A DNA stretch of 38,192 nt from a virus, in IMG/VR virus record IMGVR_UViG_3300044911_000938, positions 1-38,192 of that record, one strand, 5' to 3'. This document shows positions 6,293 through 13,528 of this stretch, piece by piece. Both the position numbers and the translations under genes were made by a program. A model generated the notes under the pieces. It saw only the letters and a program-made list of their open reading frames with translations. It was not told where the DNA came from and did no database searches. Position 1 is the stretch's first letter. Each line of letters starts with the position of its first letter.

Positions 6293-8512
6293 ATGGAACA
6301 AGACCTACTTACTCGCGCCTTGGCCGTTGTCGCACCTAAAGCCGCAATGGCTCGCATGATAGCACAAGATCGCCTTCGCAATTTCGGACGATTCGACGCG
6401 GCACTCGAATCCAGCAAACGCGGGATCTCGCGCAACATCGCGGGTGGCGAGGACACGAGCGGCACAGCCGAGCGTTACAAACTCATCCGCGCGGCTCGCG
6501 ATCTTGCCGATAACTTCCCACCCGTCCGATCGTTGCTCCTGAAATTCGCAACCTACGTCTCTGGCCGTCTCTCCTACCAAGCGCGGACAGGCAACAAGGA
6601 TCTCGACGCCCAGGTTGAGCGATACTGGGCTGACTGGTGCAGCAAGTGCGATTTCCTACGGAGGCACGATTTCACCACCCTGCTTCAGCTCGCAGTCATG
6701 GCAATCTTGCGCGATGGCGACTGCGGATTTGTGATCGTCCGAGAAGCTGGCGAACTCCGCTTGCAGAGCGTGGAAGCCGACCGCATCGGCTCGCCTTACA
6801 ACCGCTTGATTGACTCCGACAAATACATCGGCGGAATCATGCTCGATGAATACGGCAGACCGGATAAATATCAAATATACGTTCGGACGATAAACAACCA
6901 ATATCTCGACCCGACCGACATCGACGCTGCTGAGTTTATCCACCTATTCGACGCCACGCGGCTCGACGAATATCGCGGACGCTCCGCATTTGCTACGGCG
7001 CTGAACGCCGCACGCGATTTGCAAGAAGCACTCAAGGCTGAAATCCAAGCGATCAAGTACGCCTCTTACCAGACCGGCGTCATAACCACGGAAAACGGAT
7101 CGGCGGACGCATCCGACTACTTCGAGACCAGCCCACGGAATGACAACGGGCAAACCGAGAAGCTCTCGAATATCGACCCCGGCGCGATCAATTATCTTTC
7201 GCCTGGCGAGAAGATGGAAATGTTCCAGAGCGAGCGCCCGGGCGGAGCGTTCGGCGAGTTCATTCGGCTGGTGCAATCTCACATTTGCATGAGCGTCGGC
7301 TTGCCCTACGGCTTTGCATTTGACGCAGACAAGAGCGGTCCCATGGCTCGCATGGAGGCAGCGATGGCAGAGCGCACGTTTGCGCGTTGGCGCGGGTTGC
7401 TCGAATCGCAATTTCTGAACCGAATCAAAAACATCGTCCTTCTCGACGCCGCTTCCCGTGGGGAGATTGACGACTCTGAATTTTTGCTTGACGGTCGCTG
7501 GTGCTGGCCGGCAAAGGTCTCGATCGATTACGGACGCGAGGCTCAGGCTGACATCGCGCTCTGGAAAGCGGGACTGAAGACAGCCGGTCAGATTTACGCA
7601 GACGCAGGCGAGGACTACGAAGAGGCACTCCGCGCAAGGGCGAAGGAGGCCAACATGATAAAAGAACTCGGGCAGGAATTTGAAATCCAAGCCAGCCGGA
7701 TTTCCGATTCGGTGCCTGAGTCGGCAATCGATATTTCGCCCGAAAATAACGACGTTGCTCCGCTCATCGAAACGATCGGCATCGGCGGAACGGATGCGCT
7801 CTCGGGAATCCTCGCATCACTCGGACGCGGTGAACTTTCACCCGAACAAGTCGGCATCATTCTCCGAACGGTTTTTGGCATGGACGAAGCCAGCGCGAAT
7901 CAGATCACAAACGCAGAGCCAGCCCCCACACCCGCACCGCAACCCGCCGCAGCCTCGCAATTCGAGGACGTCAAAAACAAGCCGACCGACGGCATGGTTG
8001 CCGAAGCAAAAAAGGGATTGGAGTGGCGTACGAAATACAATCGCGGCGGGACGAATGTCGGAGTTGCACGCGCTCGCGACATATCAAACGGGAAGAACCT
8101 CCCCGACGAAACTGTGAAGCGGATGCATAGCTATTTTTCGCGTCACGAAGTTGATAAAAAGGGGCAGGGTTTTCAACCAGGTGAACAGGGTTTCCCGTCT
8201 GCCGGCCGCATTGCATGGGCATTGTGGGGCGGAGACGCCGGCCAGACGTGGGCGGCAGCGAAAGTTCGACGCATCGCCGCAAAGGAAGCTGCAAAGAAAG
8301 GTCTTAATATGACATTGCAACGCGACGCGCACGGACGGGTTGCCAATCTCTCACTCCCAAGCCCGACCGAGTTTGTCATCCCATCCCCTACGGGGGGTGA
8401 GTCTGAAAAAGATTTCGTCTCCCGCTGTATGGCGGATGACACCATGCTCGCAGAATTTCCAGACACAACCGAACGCGCGGCAGTCTGCTACGCACAACTC
8501 AAATCAAAATGA
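6293..8512 (+). CDS. Portal protein, lambda family, with two C-terminal extra domains
   Basis: A 739-residue protein. Residues 1-475 match lambda-type portals: SRNIAGGEDTSGTAERYKLI near the start, the RDGDCGFVIV core, and HICMSVGLPYGFAFDADKSG with MARMEAAMAERTF further on. It forms the dodecameric ring for DNA entry and tail attachment. After a Pro/Ala-rich linker (about 541-555) come two small domains: about 561-670 (GLEWRTKYNRGGTNVGVARA, HEVDKKGQGFQPGEQGFPSA) and about 700-739 (DFVSRCMADDTMLAEFPD...RAAVCYAQLK). Both are known as small units attached to various phage head proteins. They make this portal unusually long, against about 530 residues in lambda. It ends in an ATGA overlap. Confidence 0.9.
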   Translation: MEQDLLTRALAVVAPKAAMARMIAQDRLRNFGRFDAALESSKRGISRNIAGGEDTSGTAERYKLIRAARDLADNFPPVRSLLLKFATYVSGRLSYQARTGNKDLDAQVERYWADWCSKCDFLRRHDFTTLLQLAVMAILRDGDCGFVIVREAGELRLQSVEADRIGSPYNRLIDSDKYIGGIMLDEYGRPDKYQIYVRTINNQYLDPTDIDAAEFIHLFDATRLDEYRGRSAFATALNAARDLQEALKAEIQAIKYASYQTGVITTENGSADASDYFETSPRNDNGQTEKLSNIDPGAINYLSPGEKMEMFQSERPGGAFGEFIRLVQSHICMSVGLPYGFAFDADKSGPMARMEAAMAERTFARWRGLLESQFLNRIKNIVLLDAASRGEIDDSEFLLDGRWCWPAKVSIDYGREAQADIALWKAGLKTAGQIYADAGEDYEEALRARAKEANMIKELGQEFEIQASRISDSVPESAIDISPENNDVAPLIETIGIGGTDALSGILASLGRGELSPEQVGIILRTVFGMDEASANQITNAEPAPTPAPQPAAASQFEDVKNKPTDGMVAEAKKGLEWRTKYNRGGTNVGVARARDISNGKNLPDETVKRMHSYFSRHEVDKKGQGFQPGEQGFPSAGRIAWALWGGDAGQTWAAAKVRRIAAKEAAKKGLNMTLQRDAHGRVANLSLPSPTEFVIPSPTGGESEKDFVSRCMADDTMLAEFPDTTERAAVCYAQLKSK

Positions 8513-8922
8513 TCGTACAAGGCATCGCACTTTCAGCCAAGCAAGCATTTTTGCTAGGCATCCACCAACCGACCGACACCTACAAGATCGCGCTCTACAC
8601 GAGCCGCGCGACGATCGGGCCTGACCTCGCACACTACACCGAGGCCGGCGAGGTCAGCGGTCCCGGGTACGATCGCGGCGGCTACGTGCTCACCGGATTC
8701 AAGAACGGCATGGCAGGGCGCAGCGCCTTTGTCACGTTCAACGATTTGAAGATCGACCGCGCATCATTCACGGCTCACGGCGCGATCATCTACAACGCAT
8801 CGAAGAACAACGCCGTGATTTGCGCGCTGAATTTCGGAGCCGACCGACCCGTTTTCGACGGCGCTTTTGAAATCAAGTTCCCGACCCCTACGGAAAAAAA
8901 TGCGTTGATTTTACTCGCTTAA
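8509..8922 (+). CDS. Conserved phage structural-type protein, unknown role
   Basis: A 137-residue, mostly beta protein starting MIVQGIALSAKQAFLLGIHQ. The pattern HQPTDTYKIALYTSRATIGP, then GEVSGPGYDRGGYVLTGF and FTAHGAIIYNASKNNAVICA, is a recurring phage family often beside tail fibre or glycine-rich genes. Function is not established; decoration or fibre assembly is a guess from context. It overlaps the portal stop by ATGA and is followed 4 bp later by the polyglycine gene. Confidence 0.65.
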   Translation: MIVQGIALSAKQAFLLGIHQPTDTYKIALYTSRATIGPDLAHYTEAGEVSGPGYDRGGYVLTGFKNGMAGRSAFVTFNDLKIDRASFTAHGAIIYNASKNNAVICALNFGADRPVFDGAFEIKFPTPTEKNALILLA

Positions 8923-8926
8923 AAAC

Positions 8927-9769
8927 ATGATCGGAACACCCATCCCGCGTCCTCCAAAGATTGAAATTTTTACCGCGTCCGGAACGTGGACGAAAGAACC
9001 GGGAGCAAAAGTTATCCAAGTGCAGCTTATGGGCGGCGGAGGCGGTGGGGCGTCTGGGCGAAAAGACATTGCTGGAACATCAAAATCCGGCGGAGGCGGA
9101 GGGGGAGGCGGCGGATGGTTTGTAACGAATCTTCCGGCTAGTCTTTTGGGCGCAACCGAAAGCGTCACGATTGGCGCAGGTGGAACTGGCGCGGCTGGTC
9201 AAACTGGCAACGCGAATGGCACTGGCGGCGGACAGGGTGGCTCAACAACATTTAATTCAATGCTGGCAGGCGGAGGCGCAGGTGGATCGGCTGGATCAGC
9301 CACGACAGGAACAGGCGGTGCAGGCTCAATGCAGGCAAACGCTGGAGGAGCAGCGGGCGCATCGGGGGCGGCTGGAGTCGTGGGAAACCCAGGTTTTGCT
9401 GCATCCACATCGCAGATCGGAGGGCCAGGCGGTGGTGGTGCTGGCGGTGTGACGGCAGCCGGCGTTGCAGCAGCGGGGGCAAATGGTGGGCGATCGAATG
9501 CACTTACCCTAGCAGGCGGAACGGCTGGAGCGATCGCTGGAGCCGGAGGAGCAGGGAACAACAACACACAAGCAGCAAACGGACTATTTGCTCCCGGATC
9601 GGGTGGTGGCTCAGGTGGTGGTGGCGTAGCTGTCTCAGGTGGCGCAGGAGGCAACGGCGGATTCCCAGGTGGCGGCGGAGGCGGCGGTGGTGCAACGGAA
9701 ACCGGAGCCGCATCGGGGGCCGGAGGAACAGGCGGAGCGGGCATCGCAATCATCACCACGTTTTTTTAA
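8927..9769 (+). CDS. Glycine-rich adhesin-like protein (polyglycine II type)
   Basis: A 280-residue protein. Residues 12-45 (EIFTASGTWTKEPGAKVIQV, then QLMGGGGGGASG) are the common opening of phage glycine-rich tip proteins. The rest is runs of Gly with Ala, Ser and Asn, expected to pack as a polyglycine II bundle, as in the gp38-type adhesins of T-even-like phages that bind the host receptor. Such genes normally lie with the tail fibres, but this one sits between portal and protease. A head-attached fibre or a displaced receptor-binding gene are the two readings. The repetitive Gly codons make it prone to recombination. Confidence 0.7.
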   Translation: MIGTPIPRPPKIEIFTASGTWTKEPGAKVIQVQLMGGGGGGASGRKDIAGTSKSGGGGGGGGGWFVTNLPASLLGATESVTIGAGGTGAAGQTGNANGTGGGQGGSTTFNSMLAGGGAGGSAGSATTGTGGAGSMQANAGGAAGASGAAGVVGNPGFAASTSQIGGPGGGGAGGVTAAGVAAAGANGGRSNALTLAGGTAGAIAGAGGAGNNNTQAANGLFAPGSGGGSGGGGVAVSGGAGGNGGFPGGGGGGGGATETGAASGAGGTGGAGIAIITTFF

Positions 9770-9770
9770 A

Positions 9771-9941
9771 ATGGACGAAAGCCCCATTGACGATTGGGTA
9801 ATTCTCGACGGCGAATCGATTGAAAACATGATTCGATGGAATGGCAGCACGCAAACCTGGCCGCTTCCAGAAGGACGTATAGCAATCAAGCGCAATGAAT
9901 TTGATTTTTCAAACACAACACAACAAAGCGAACCGACTTAA
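9771..9941 (+). CDS. Small protein, unknown function
   Basis: A 56-residue protein starting at the ATG two bases after the polyglycine gene's stop. The first part (PIDDWVILDGESIENMIRWNG) is acidic and the end is Asn/Gln/Thr-rich. I do not recognise a family. Position and spacing place it in the adhesin-like block. There is no Shine-Dalgarno; the start follows a T7-AAA run. Confidence 0.5.
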   Translation: MDESPIDDWVILDGESIENMIRWNGSTQTWPLPEGRIAIKRNEFDFSNTTQQSEPT

Positions 9942-9944
9942 AAT

Positions 9945-10523
9945 ATGCCGAACGAATTAAACATTGCATTACAAACAGGGCTCACCGTAACGGCACAGCG
10001 CTTTAGCGGAGGCGCATCAGTTGGAAGCGCAATCACTCTCTCAGAAGTCGGATCGTCTGGATTTTATTCCGGCAACATGACAGGCACGGCCGGTACGTAT
10101 CAGCTCGCATTTTTAGCCGGCGGAACCAATGTCGGGAGCGGAGAGATTATTTGGGACGGGACAAACGAGCTTTCAGTCGCTGACTCGATATGGGAAGAAG
10201 CGCTTGCCGATCACACCACAAGCGGCACATACGGCGCGCGAGTCGTGCGTTCATCTGGCGCAAACAACGAACTACAACTGAACGCGCAACATCATGCAGC
10301 AGCAAATGTCCATCAATTCCAGACCGGCGTGATCGTCTCAGGTGCTTTCGATGCTGGCGTTTTAACCGCATTTGCAGTGCCTGAGCTGCAAGAAATCCAC
10401 CTCATCCACGGTTTGAAATCCGGCAGTGCACTCACCGTCACGCCGACAAGCCGCGCGGCTGGGGCCGTCTCACAAACAATCGGCGGCGACGGCACAACGA
10501 ACACGACCGTCACGCGAGTTTAA
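9945..10523 (+). CDS. Fibre or head-surface protein with Ig-like and SIWEEAL modules
   Basis: A 192-residue protein with two parts. Residues 1-75 (NIALQTGLTVTAQRFSGGAS, GSSGFYSGNMTGTAGTYQLA) look like an Ig-like beta domain. Residues 80-110 hold SIWEEALADHTTSGTYGARV, a short module frequent in phage virion proteins, and the remainder is beta-rich and Ala/Thr-rich. Both modules are usual in fibres or decoration proteins, and the gene sits three bases after its neighbour in the block between portal and protease. Exact place in the virion is unknown. Confidence 0.6.
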   Translation: MPNELNIALQTGLTVTAQRFSGGASVGSAITLSEVGSSGFYSGNMTGTAGTYQLAFLAGGTNVGSGEIIWDGTNELSVADSIWEEALADHTTSGTYGARVVRSSGANNELQLNAQHHAAANVHQFQTGVIVSGAFDAGVLTAFAVPELQEIHLIHGLKSGSALTVTPTSRAAGAVSQTIGGDGTTNTTVTRV

Positions 10524-10527
10524 TCGC

Positions 10528-11004
10528 ATGCTCATCAGCCTGCTCATCGCCACGCAGGGGTTGCTGCCAAGCCCCACGCCGCAATCAATCGGCGTGCAGG
10601 GATTGCTTGCTGCTGGCGTCGTACCGCCAGCACCAATCGTTAGCGCGCGGGATTTGCCGGGTGGCTTCAGCCGAGAGCGACAAAAAGCAGTTATCGAAAT
10701 CAAACGCGGAGTCTCTGCGAGGCTCACCACGAGCGAAGTCGACGTCTCAACATCCGCAAACGCAACGGCGCGCGGAAACGTCCTATTCTCTAAAATCCAC
10801 AATCTCGACGTCTCGACATGCGAAATGATTTTTTTGCAGGGCAACGTGCAAAACATTTCTGCCAATCGCGTGAAGCAGTCGATTTCCAGCTCGTTTGAAA
10901 TTGTCGGATGTCGCGAGGATGACGAGGCAGAAATTTTCCTACTCGCTCAGGCCGCGCTTGAGGAAATGTTTTTGCAGGACATCATTGACCAATATGACGA
11001 TTAA
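10528..11004 (+). CDS. Hypothetical protein with hydrophobic GLL repeats at N-terminus
   Basis: A 158-residue protein from the ATG at 10528, four bases after the previous stop; an upstream in-frame ATG at 10426 lies inside the neighbour and is less likely. Residues 1-35 are hydrophobic with repeated GLL (IATQGLLPSPTPQSIGVQGL), and the rest is mixed alpha/beta ending in an acidic tail. I know no family. It ends the adhesin-like block and is followed by a 235-bp gap with a terminator. Confidence 0.55.
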   Translation: MLISLLIATQGLLPSPTPQSIGVQGLLAAGVVPPAPIVSARDLPGGFSRERQKAVIEIKRGVSARLTTSEVDVSTSANATARGNVLFSKIHNLDVSTCEMIFLQGNVQNISANRVKQSISSSFEIVGCREDDEAEIFLLAQAALEEMFLQDIIDQYDD

Positions 11005-11098
11005 TTTTGCCGGTGGAGCATCGAGGGCGGTGCGCCACTAAGTCGTAGCTTGGGGCGGGCGAGAGGCGTTGAGTATCGACGCCGCTACCCTTACTTGA

Positions 11099-11118
11099 CG
11101 CGGGCAACCGCGCTTTTT
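11099..11118 (+). terminator. Rho-independent terminator with GNRA loop
   Basis: CGCGG-GCAA-CCGCG, then C and five T (11114-11118). The GCAA tetraloop makes the short GC stem very stable. It would end transcripts from the portal/adhesin block before the protease gene. Confidence 0.65.
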
Positions 11119-11220
11119 CGAGGAAGCGCATCAAGCCACCGAGCGACCTGGACTCCATCGGCACCCTCTTATCATACCCGCCGCGCCTCTTGACAATGCG
11201 TAATTCGGCGGGGCTTTCTT

Positions 11221-11226
11221 TTGACA
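11221..11226 (+). promoter_or_regulatory. TTGACA element, 13 nt before protease start
   Basis: TTGACA, 13 nt, then the ATG at 11240. It has the same spacing as at the gpW-like, connector, tail tube, tape measure and fibre genes. A second TTGACA at 11190 lies 31 bases further upstream. Confidence 0.5.
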
Positions 11227-11239
11227 TCGCCGCCTCGGC

Positions 11240-12088
11240 ATGAGCGACGTCATCGAAGCAGTCTCCATCATCTCAGTCGGCGAGGCCAAGGGCCACGGAC
11301 TCTACGTGGACGCGCAAACATTGCGAGAAGTCAAGGCATGCGCGGAGACCTACGCGGGCGGAGTCAAAGTCAATTTGGACCACGGTGCGGGCATCAAAGA
11401 CATCATCGGCTTTGTCGATAACTTCCGCATCGTTGGCGAAAAACTCCTCGGAGATTTAAACCTCCTGCAAAACGCAGACCGGCGCGCATACGTTTTGGAA
11501 ATCGCCGAAAAACTTCCCGACACATTCGGCATCTCGATCGCATTCAGCGGTCCAGTGCGCGAAATCGGAGGCAAGTGTTTTGCGTCGTGTGAGGAGCTTT
11601 ACTCTGCCGACCTCGTGCAGACCCCGGCAGCAAATCCCACCGGGCTTTTCAGTTTCGAAGTGAAGTCAGTTGACAAAATTTCCAAGCAAATGGAAGACGC
11701 ACCCGAAATCGAAATCGAACCCAAGGAAGACGAAGTAAGCATCGCCGACCTCCTCTCCCGACTCAGCGCCCTTGAATCCGCCTTTGGCGATTACAAGAAG
11801 GCGATGGAAGCCGCTCCCGAAGAGCCAAAGGAAGAGGCTCCGAAGGACTCTGAAATGGCCAAACTCGAAGCAAAGCTCGACACCATCATTTCCAACTTTG
11901 GCGCGGCTCCCATGAAGGGATCCGCTCCCGCTGAAGTCCCCGCCGAAGTCAAATTTGATTTCAAGAAATTGATCGAAGACAAAACCGCTGAACTCGGTTC
12001 TAAGACTGCCGCGATCAAATTTGCGATGTCGAATCACCCCGCTGAATACATCGCCCTTCGCGACTCCAATCAACTCAACAACCTCTAA
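11240..12088 (+). CDS. Prohead protease with C-terminal scaffold region
   Basis: A 282-residue protein. Residues 1-140 are protease-like: a candidate catalytic His48 in VNLDHG, a candidate Ser99 in FGISIAFSG, and LYSADLVQTPAANP (120-133), the strand pattern seen near the end of the domain in phage head maturation proteases. Residues 150-282 are acidic and helical (LLSRLSALESAFGDYKKA), as expected of a scaffold. So one gene gives protease plus scaffold, as lambda C/Nu3 does. It would build the prohead and then cut scaffold and capsid proteins. It starts after a TTGACA element and is followed by decoration and capsid genes. Confidence 0.78.
   Translation: MSDVIEAVSIISVGEAKGHGLYVDAQTLREVKACAETYAGGVKVNLDHGAGIKDIIGFVDNFRIVGEKLLGDLNLLQNADRRAYVLEIAEKLPDTFGISIAFSGPVREIGGKCFASCEELYSADLVQTPAANPTGLFSFEVKSVDKISKQMEDAPEIEIEPKEDEVSIADLLSRLSALESAFGDYKKAMEAAPEEPKEEAPKDSEMAKLEAKLDTIISNFGAAPMKGSAPAEVPAEVKFDFKKLIEDKTAELGSKTAAIKFAMSNHPAEYIALRDSNQLNNL
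11670..11675 (+). promoter_or_regulatory. Internal TTGACA element before nested scaffold start
   Basis: TTGACA followed by 14 nt and an in-frame ATG at 11690, inside the protease gene. It is one base longer than the 13-nt spacing of the other sites. It falls exactly at the join between the protease and scaffold parts, which supports its use as a start signal. Confidence 0.4.
11690..12088 (+). CDS. Nested scaffold protein from internal start (inferred)
   Basis: An in-frame start at Met151 of the protease gene would give a 132-residue acidic, largely helical protein: an acidic segment (EIEIEPKEDEV), a coiled-coil-like part (LSRLSALESAFGDYKKAMEA), a Pro/Glu linker and a basic-helical C-terminus (VKFDFKKLIEDKTAELG) likely to touch the capsid protein. 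Lambda makes its scaffold Nu3 in the same way from inside C. The start is supported by the domain border and by TTGACA 14 nt before it. Production as a separate protein is an inference. Confidence 0.5.
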   Translation: MEDAPEIEIEPKEDEVSIADLLSRLSALESAFGDYKKAMEAAPEEPKEEAPKDSEMAKLEAKLDTIISNFGAAPMKGSAPAEVPAEVKFDFKKLIEDKTAELGSKTAAIKFAMSNHPAEYIALRDSNQLNNL

Positions 12089-12100
12089 TCACTACTCATC

Positions 12101-12454
12101 ATGGCATCCCAAACAGACATCGCATTTCGGTCGTTCACATTCGCGACCGCGCTCTCAGCTAACACGCTCGTTCGTTGCTCAGGCGACAACGCAGCCGCCG
12201 CACTCGTAACCGCAGCCGAAGTCATCGGCGTCCTTCAAGACGACGTTTCCGCTGGCGGAGTCGGCGAAGTGAAACTCTTCAAGGCAACTCAATTCGGAAT
12301 CGTTTCGCCCGGTCCTGTGACCGCTGGCAATTCGGTTTTCGCAACAACTGGAGGCGTGATTGTCGGAACGCTCGTCACCTCTGGCGTGACTCTCGGCACT
12401 GCGATCAATTCCGGCGTAACCGGCGACATCATCGAGTTCGCAGTCCGCATCTGA
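12101..12454 (+). CDS. Capsid decoration protein, DUF2190-like
   Basis: A 117-residue protein rich in beta strands, Ala, Val and Gly, between scaffold and major capsid genes. SANTLVRCSGDNAAAALVTA, then VIGVLQDDVSAGGVGEVKLF and the closing GDIIEFAVRI follow the DUF2190 pattern, a family of small trimeric capsid-cementing proteins. It would bind the outside of the expanded head and stabilise it. No Shine-Dalgarno; the leader is A/C/T-rich (CTAATCACTACTCATC). Confidence 0.75.
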   Translation: MASQTDIAFRSFTFATALSANTLVRCSGDNAAAALVTAAEVIGVLQDDVSAGGVGEVKLFKATQFGIVSPGPVTAGNSVFATTGGVIVGTLVTSGVTLGTAINSGVTGDIIEFAVRI

Positions 12455-12486
12455 TGCACACCGAAACACTCAACTAACCAACTACC

Positions 12487-13446
12487 ATGTCACTCACCAC
12501 TACCACAATTCGCGGAGATATCGCACAGGCCGTTTACGAGGGCCGCTCCAACAAGCAGAACCTTTTCATCGGCGCCGAAGTCATGCCGATCTACGTTGCA
12601 GACGTTCGCTCTGGCGAATATCTGAAAATCAACATTGGACAGTCTGAGGCACTCAACGACGACGCGACCAAGATCGCCGCTGGATCCGCTTATCCCCGCG
12701 TTGGACGGAAGTTCACGTCCGACACATTCGCAACGACTGAATACGGTCTTGAGGAAGTTCTTCCAGACGCAACTCAGCGCGACCTCGCCCGCTTCCTCGA
12801 CGTTGAAGTTGCCGTTGCAGACATGCTTCTCAACCAGATTCAAATCGGCCACGAGCTTCGCGTTGCCTCGCTCACCTACGCTGCGAACGGCCTTACAGCC
12901 ATTTCCGCAGCCGGTGCAACCGCCGCTTATACCGAAGCCAACATCACGAGCTTCGATCTCGCTGCCGACGTTGCCGCTGGCAAGTTGGAACTCGCCAAAT
13001 ATGGTGTGCTCCCTAACACGCTCATCATGTCCGCAGTCCTGTTCGAGCGCGTTCGCCGCTCGACCAAGGTGCAAAATCAAATGTTCGGCGTTGTCGCCAC
13101 GAACTCCACTCGACTCCTCTCCGAGCAAGAAGTCGCTCAGGCAGTCGGCGTGGAAAAAGTCCTTGTGGGTCGGGCTCCTCGCAATACCGCGAAGAAGGGA
13201 CAGAACTACTCGGGCGGATTCGTCTGGGGCGACAGCTACATTGCACTCGCCAACACAGTTGGCGGTGAGTTCGCAGCCGGTGGATTCGGCCGCACGATCC
13301 TCTGGGGCGCTGACAGCCCAGTGCCTTTCGTCTCCGAGACCTACCGCGACGAAGCCCGCCGCTCGAACATTCTCCGCGTGCGCCAGCACGTATCCGAGAA
13401 GGTTATCGACGGCTCCTCGATCATCCGCATCACGACCGGCCTGTAA
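12487..13446 (+). CDS. Major capsid protein (HK97 fold expected)
   Basis: A 319-residue protein forming the head shell. It follows the protease/scaffold and decoration genes, ends at a strong terminator, and has capsid-like features: an N-terminal arm (residues 1-45), an extended-loop region with ATKIAAGSAYPRVGRKFTSD, a P-domain-like helix (TQRDLARFLDVEVAVADMLL) and an A-domain with PNTLIMSAVLFERVRRS. The C-terminus TYRDEARRSNILRVRQHVSE is typical of this class. Length fits a capsid of about 35 kDa. The leader is A/C-rich (CTCAACTAACCAACTACC) without Shine-Dalgarno, which is notable for what should be the most abundant phage protein. Confidence 0.88.
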   Translation: MSLTTTTIRGDIAQAVYEGRSNKQNLFIGAEVMPIYVADVRSGEYLKINIGQSEALNDDATKIAAGSAYPRVGRKFTSDTFATTEYGLEEVLPDATQRDLARFLDVEVAVADMLLNQIQIGHELRVASLTYAANGLTAISAAGATAAYTEANITSFDLAADVAAGKLELAKYGVLPNTLIMSAVLFERVRRSTKVQNQMFGVVATNSTRLLSEQEVAQAVGVEKVLVGRAPRNTAKKGQNYSGGFVWGDSYIALANTVGGEFAAGGFGRTILWGADSPVPFVSETYRDEARRSNILRVRQHVSEKVIDGSSIIRITTGL

Positions 13447-13464
13447 AATATCACGGTTCACATC

Positions 13465-13494
13465 AAACCCGCTCTCACAAGGAGCGGGTTTTTT
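13465..13494 (+). terminator. Rho-independent terminator after major capsid gene
   Basis: A perfect 10-bp stem AAACCCGCTC / GAGCGGGTTT with a 7-base loop (13475-13481) and a run of T through 13494. It closes the head operon before the glycosyltransferase cassette. Confidence 0.9.
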
Positions 13495-13503
13495 GTTGCC
13501 CTT

Positions 13504-13509
13504 TTGACA
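13504..13509 (+). promoter_or_regulatory. TTGACA element before glycosyltransferase gene (longer spacing)
   Basis: TTGACA followed by 19 nt and the ATG at 13529. The hexamer and downstream bases (TTTTGACATCG) match the protease-gene site, but the spacing is 6 nt longer than the 13 nt seen elsewhere. It may be a degenerate member of the set. Confidence 0.3.
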
Positions 13510-13528
13510 TCGCTCCCTTGGCAGAAAC

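Larger units (their letters stand above)
11005..11239. other. Unexplained 235-bp gap in the head operon
   Basis: This GC-rich stretch holds a terminator at 11099-11118, TTGACA at 11190-11195 without a -10, and the TTGACA element of the protease gene at 11221. The + strand frame of the previous gene stays open past its TAA to about 11190, and an 81-residue frame lies on the - strand, but neither has recognisable protein features. It may be a remnant of a lost gene or a structured leader. Confidence 0.4.

Noticed and set aside
9030-9120. Dense G-runs suggesting G-quadruplexes
   Set aside because: Explained by Gly codons in the polyglycine gene; no sign of separate selection.
9199-9759. Pro-rich frame of 186 codons on the - strand
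   Set aside because: It is the complement of the Gly codons of the polyglycine gene; no start signal.
11190-11218. TTGACA at 11190 as a promoter for the protease gene
   Set aside because: No -10 at 16-18 bp spacing (GCTTTC region), so a standard promoter is not supported.
10982-11227. 81-codon frame on the - strand
   Set aside because: Would be the only - strand gene, has no ribosome site, and crosses a terminator; listed only as part of the unexplained gap.
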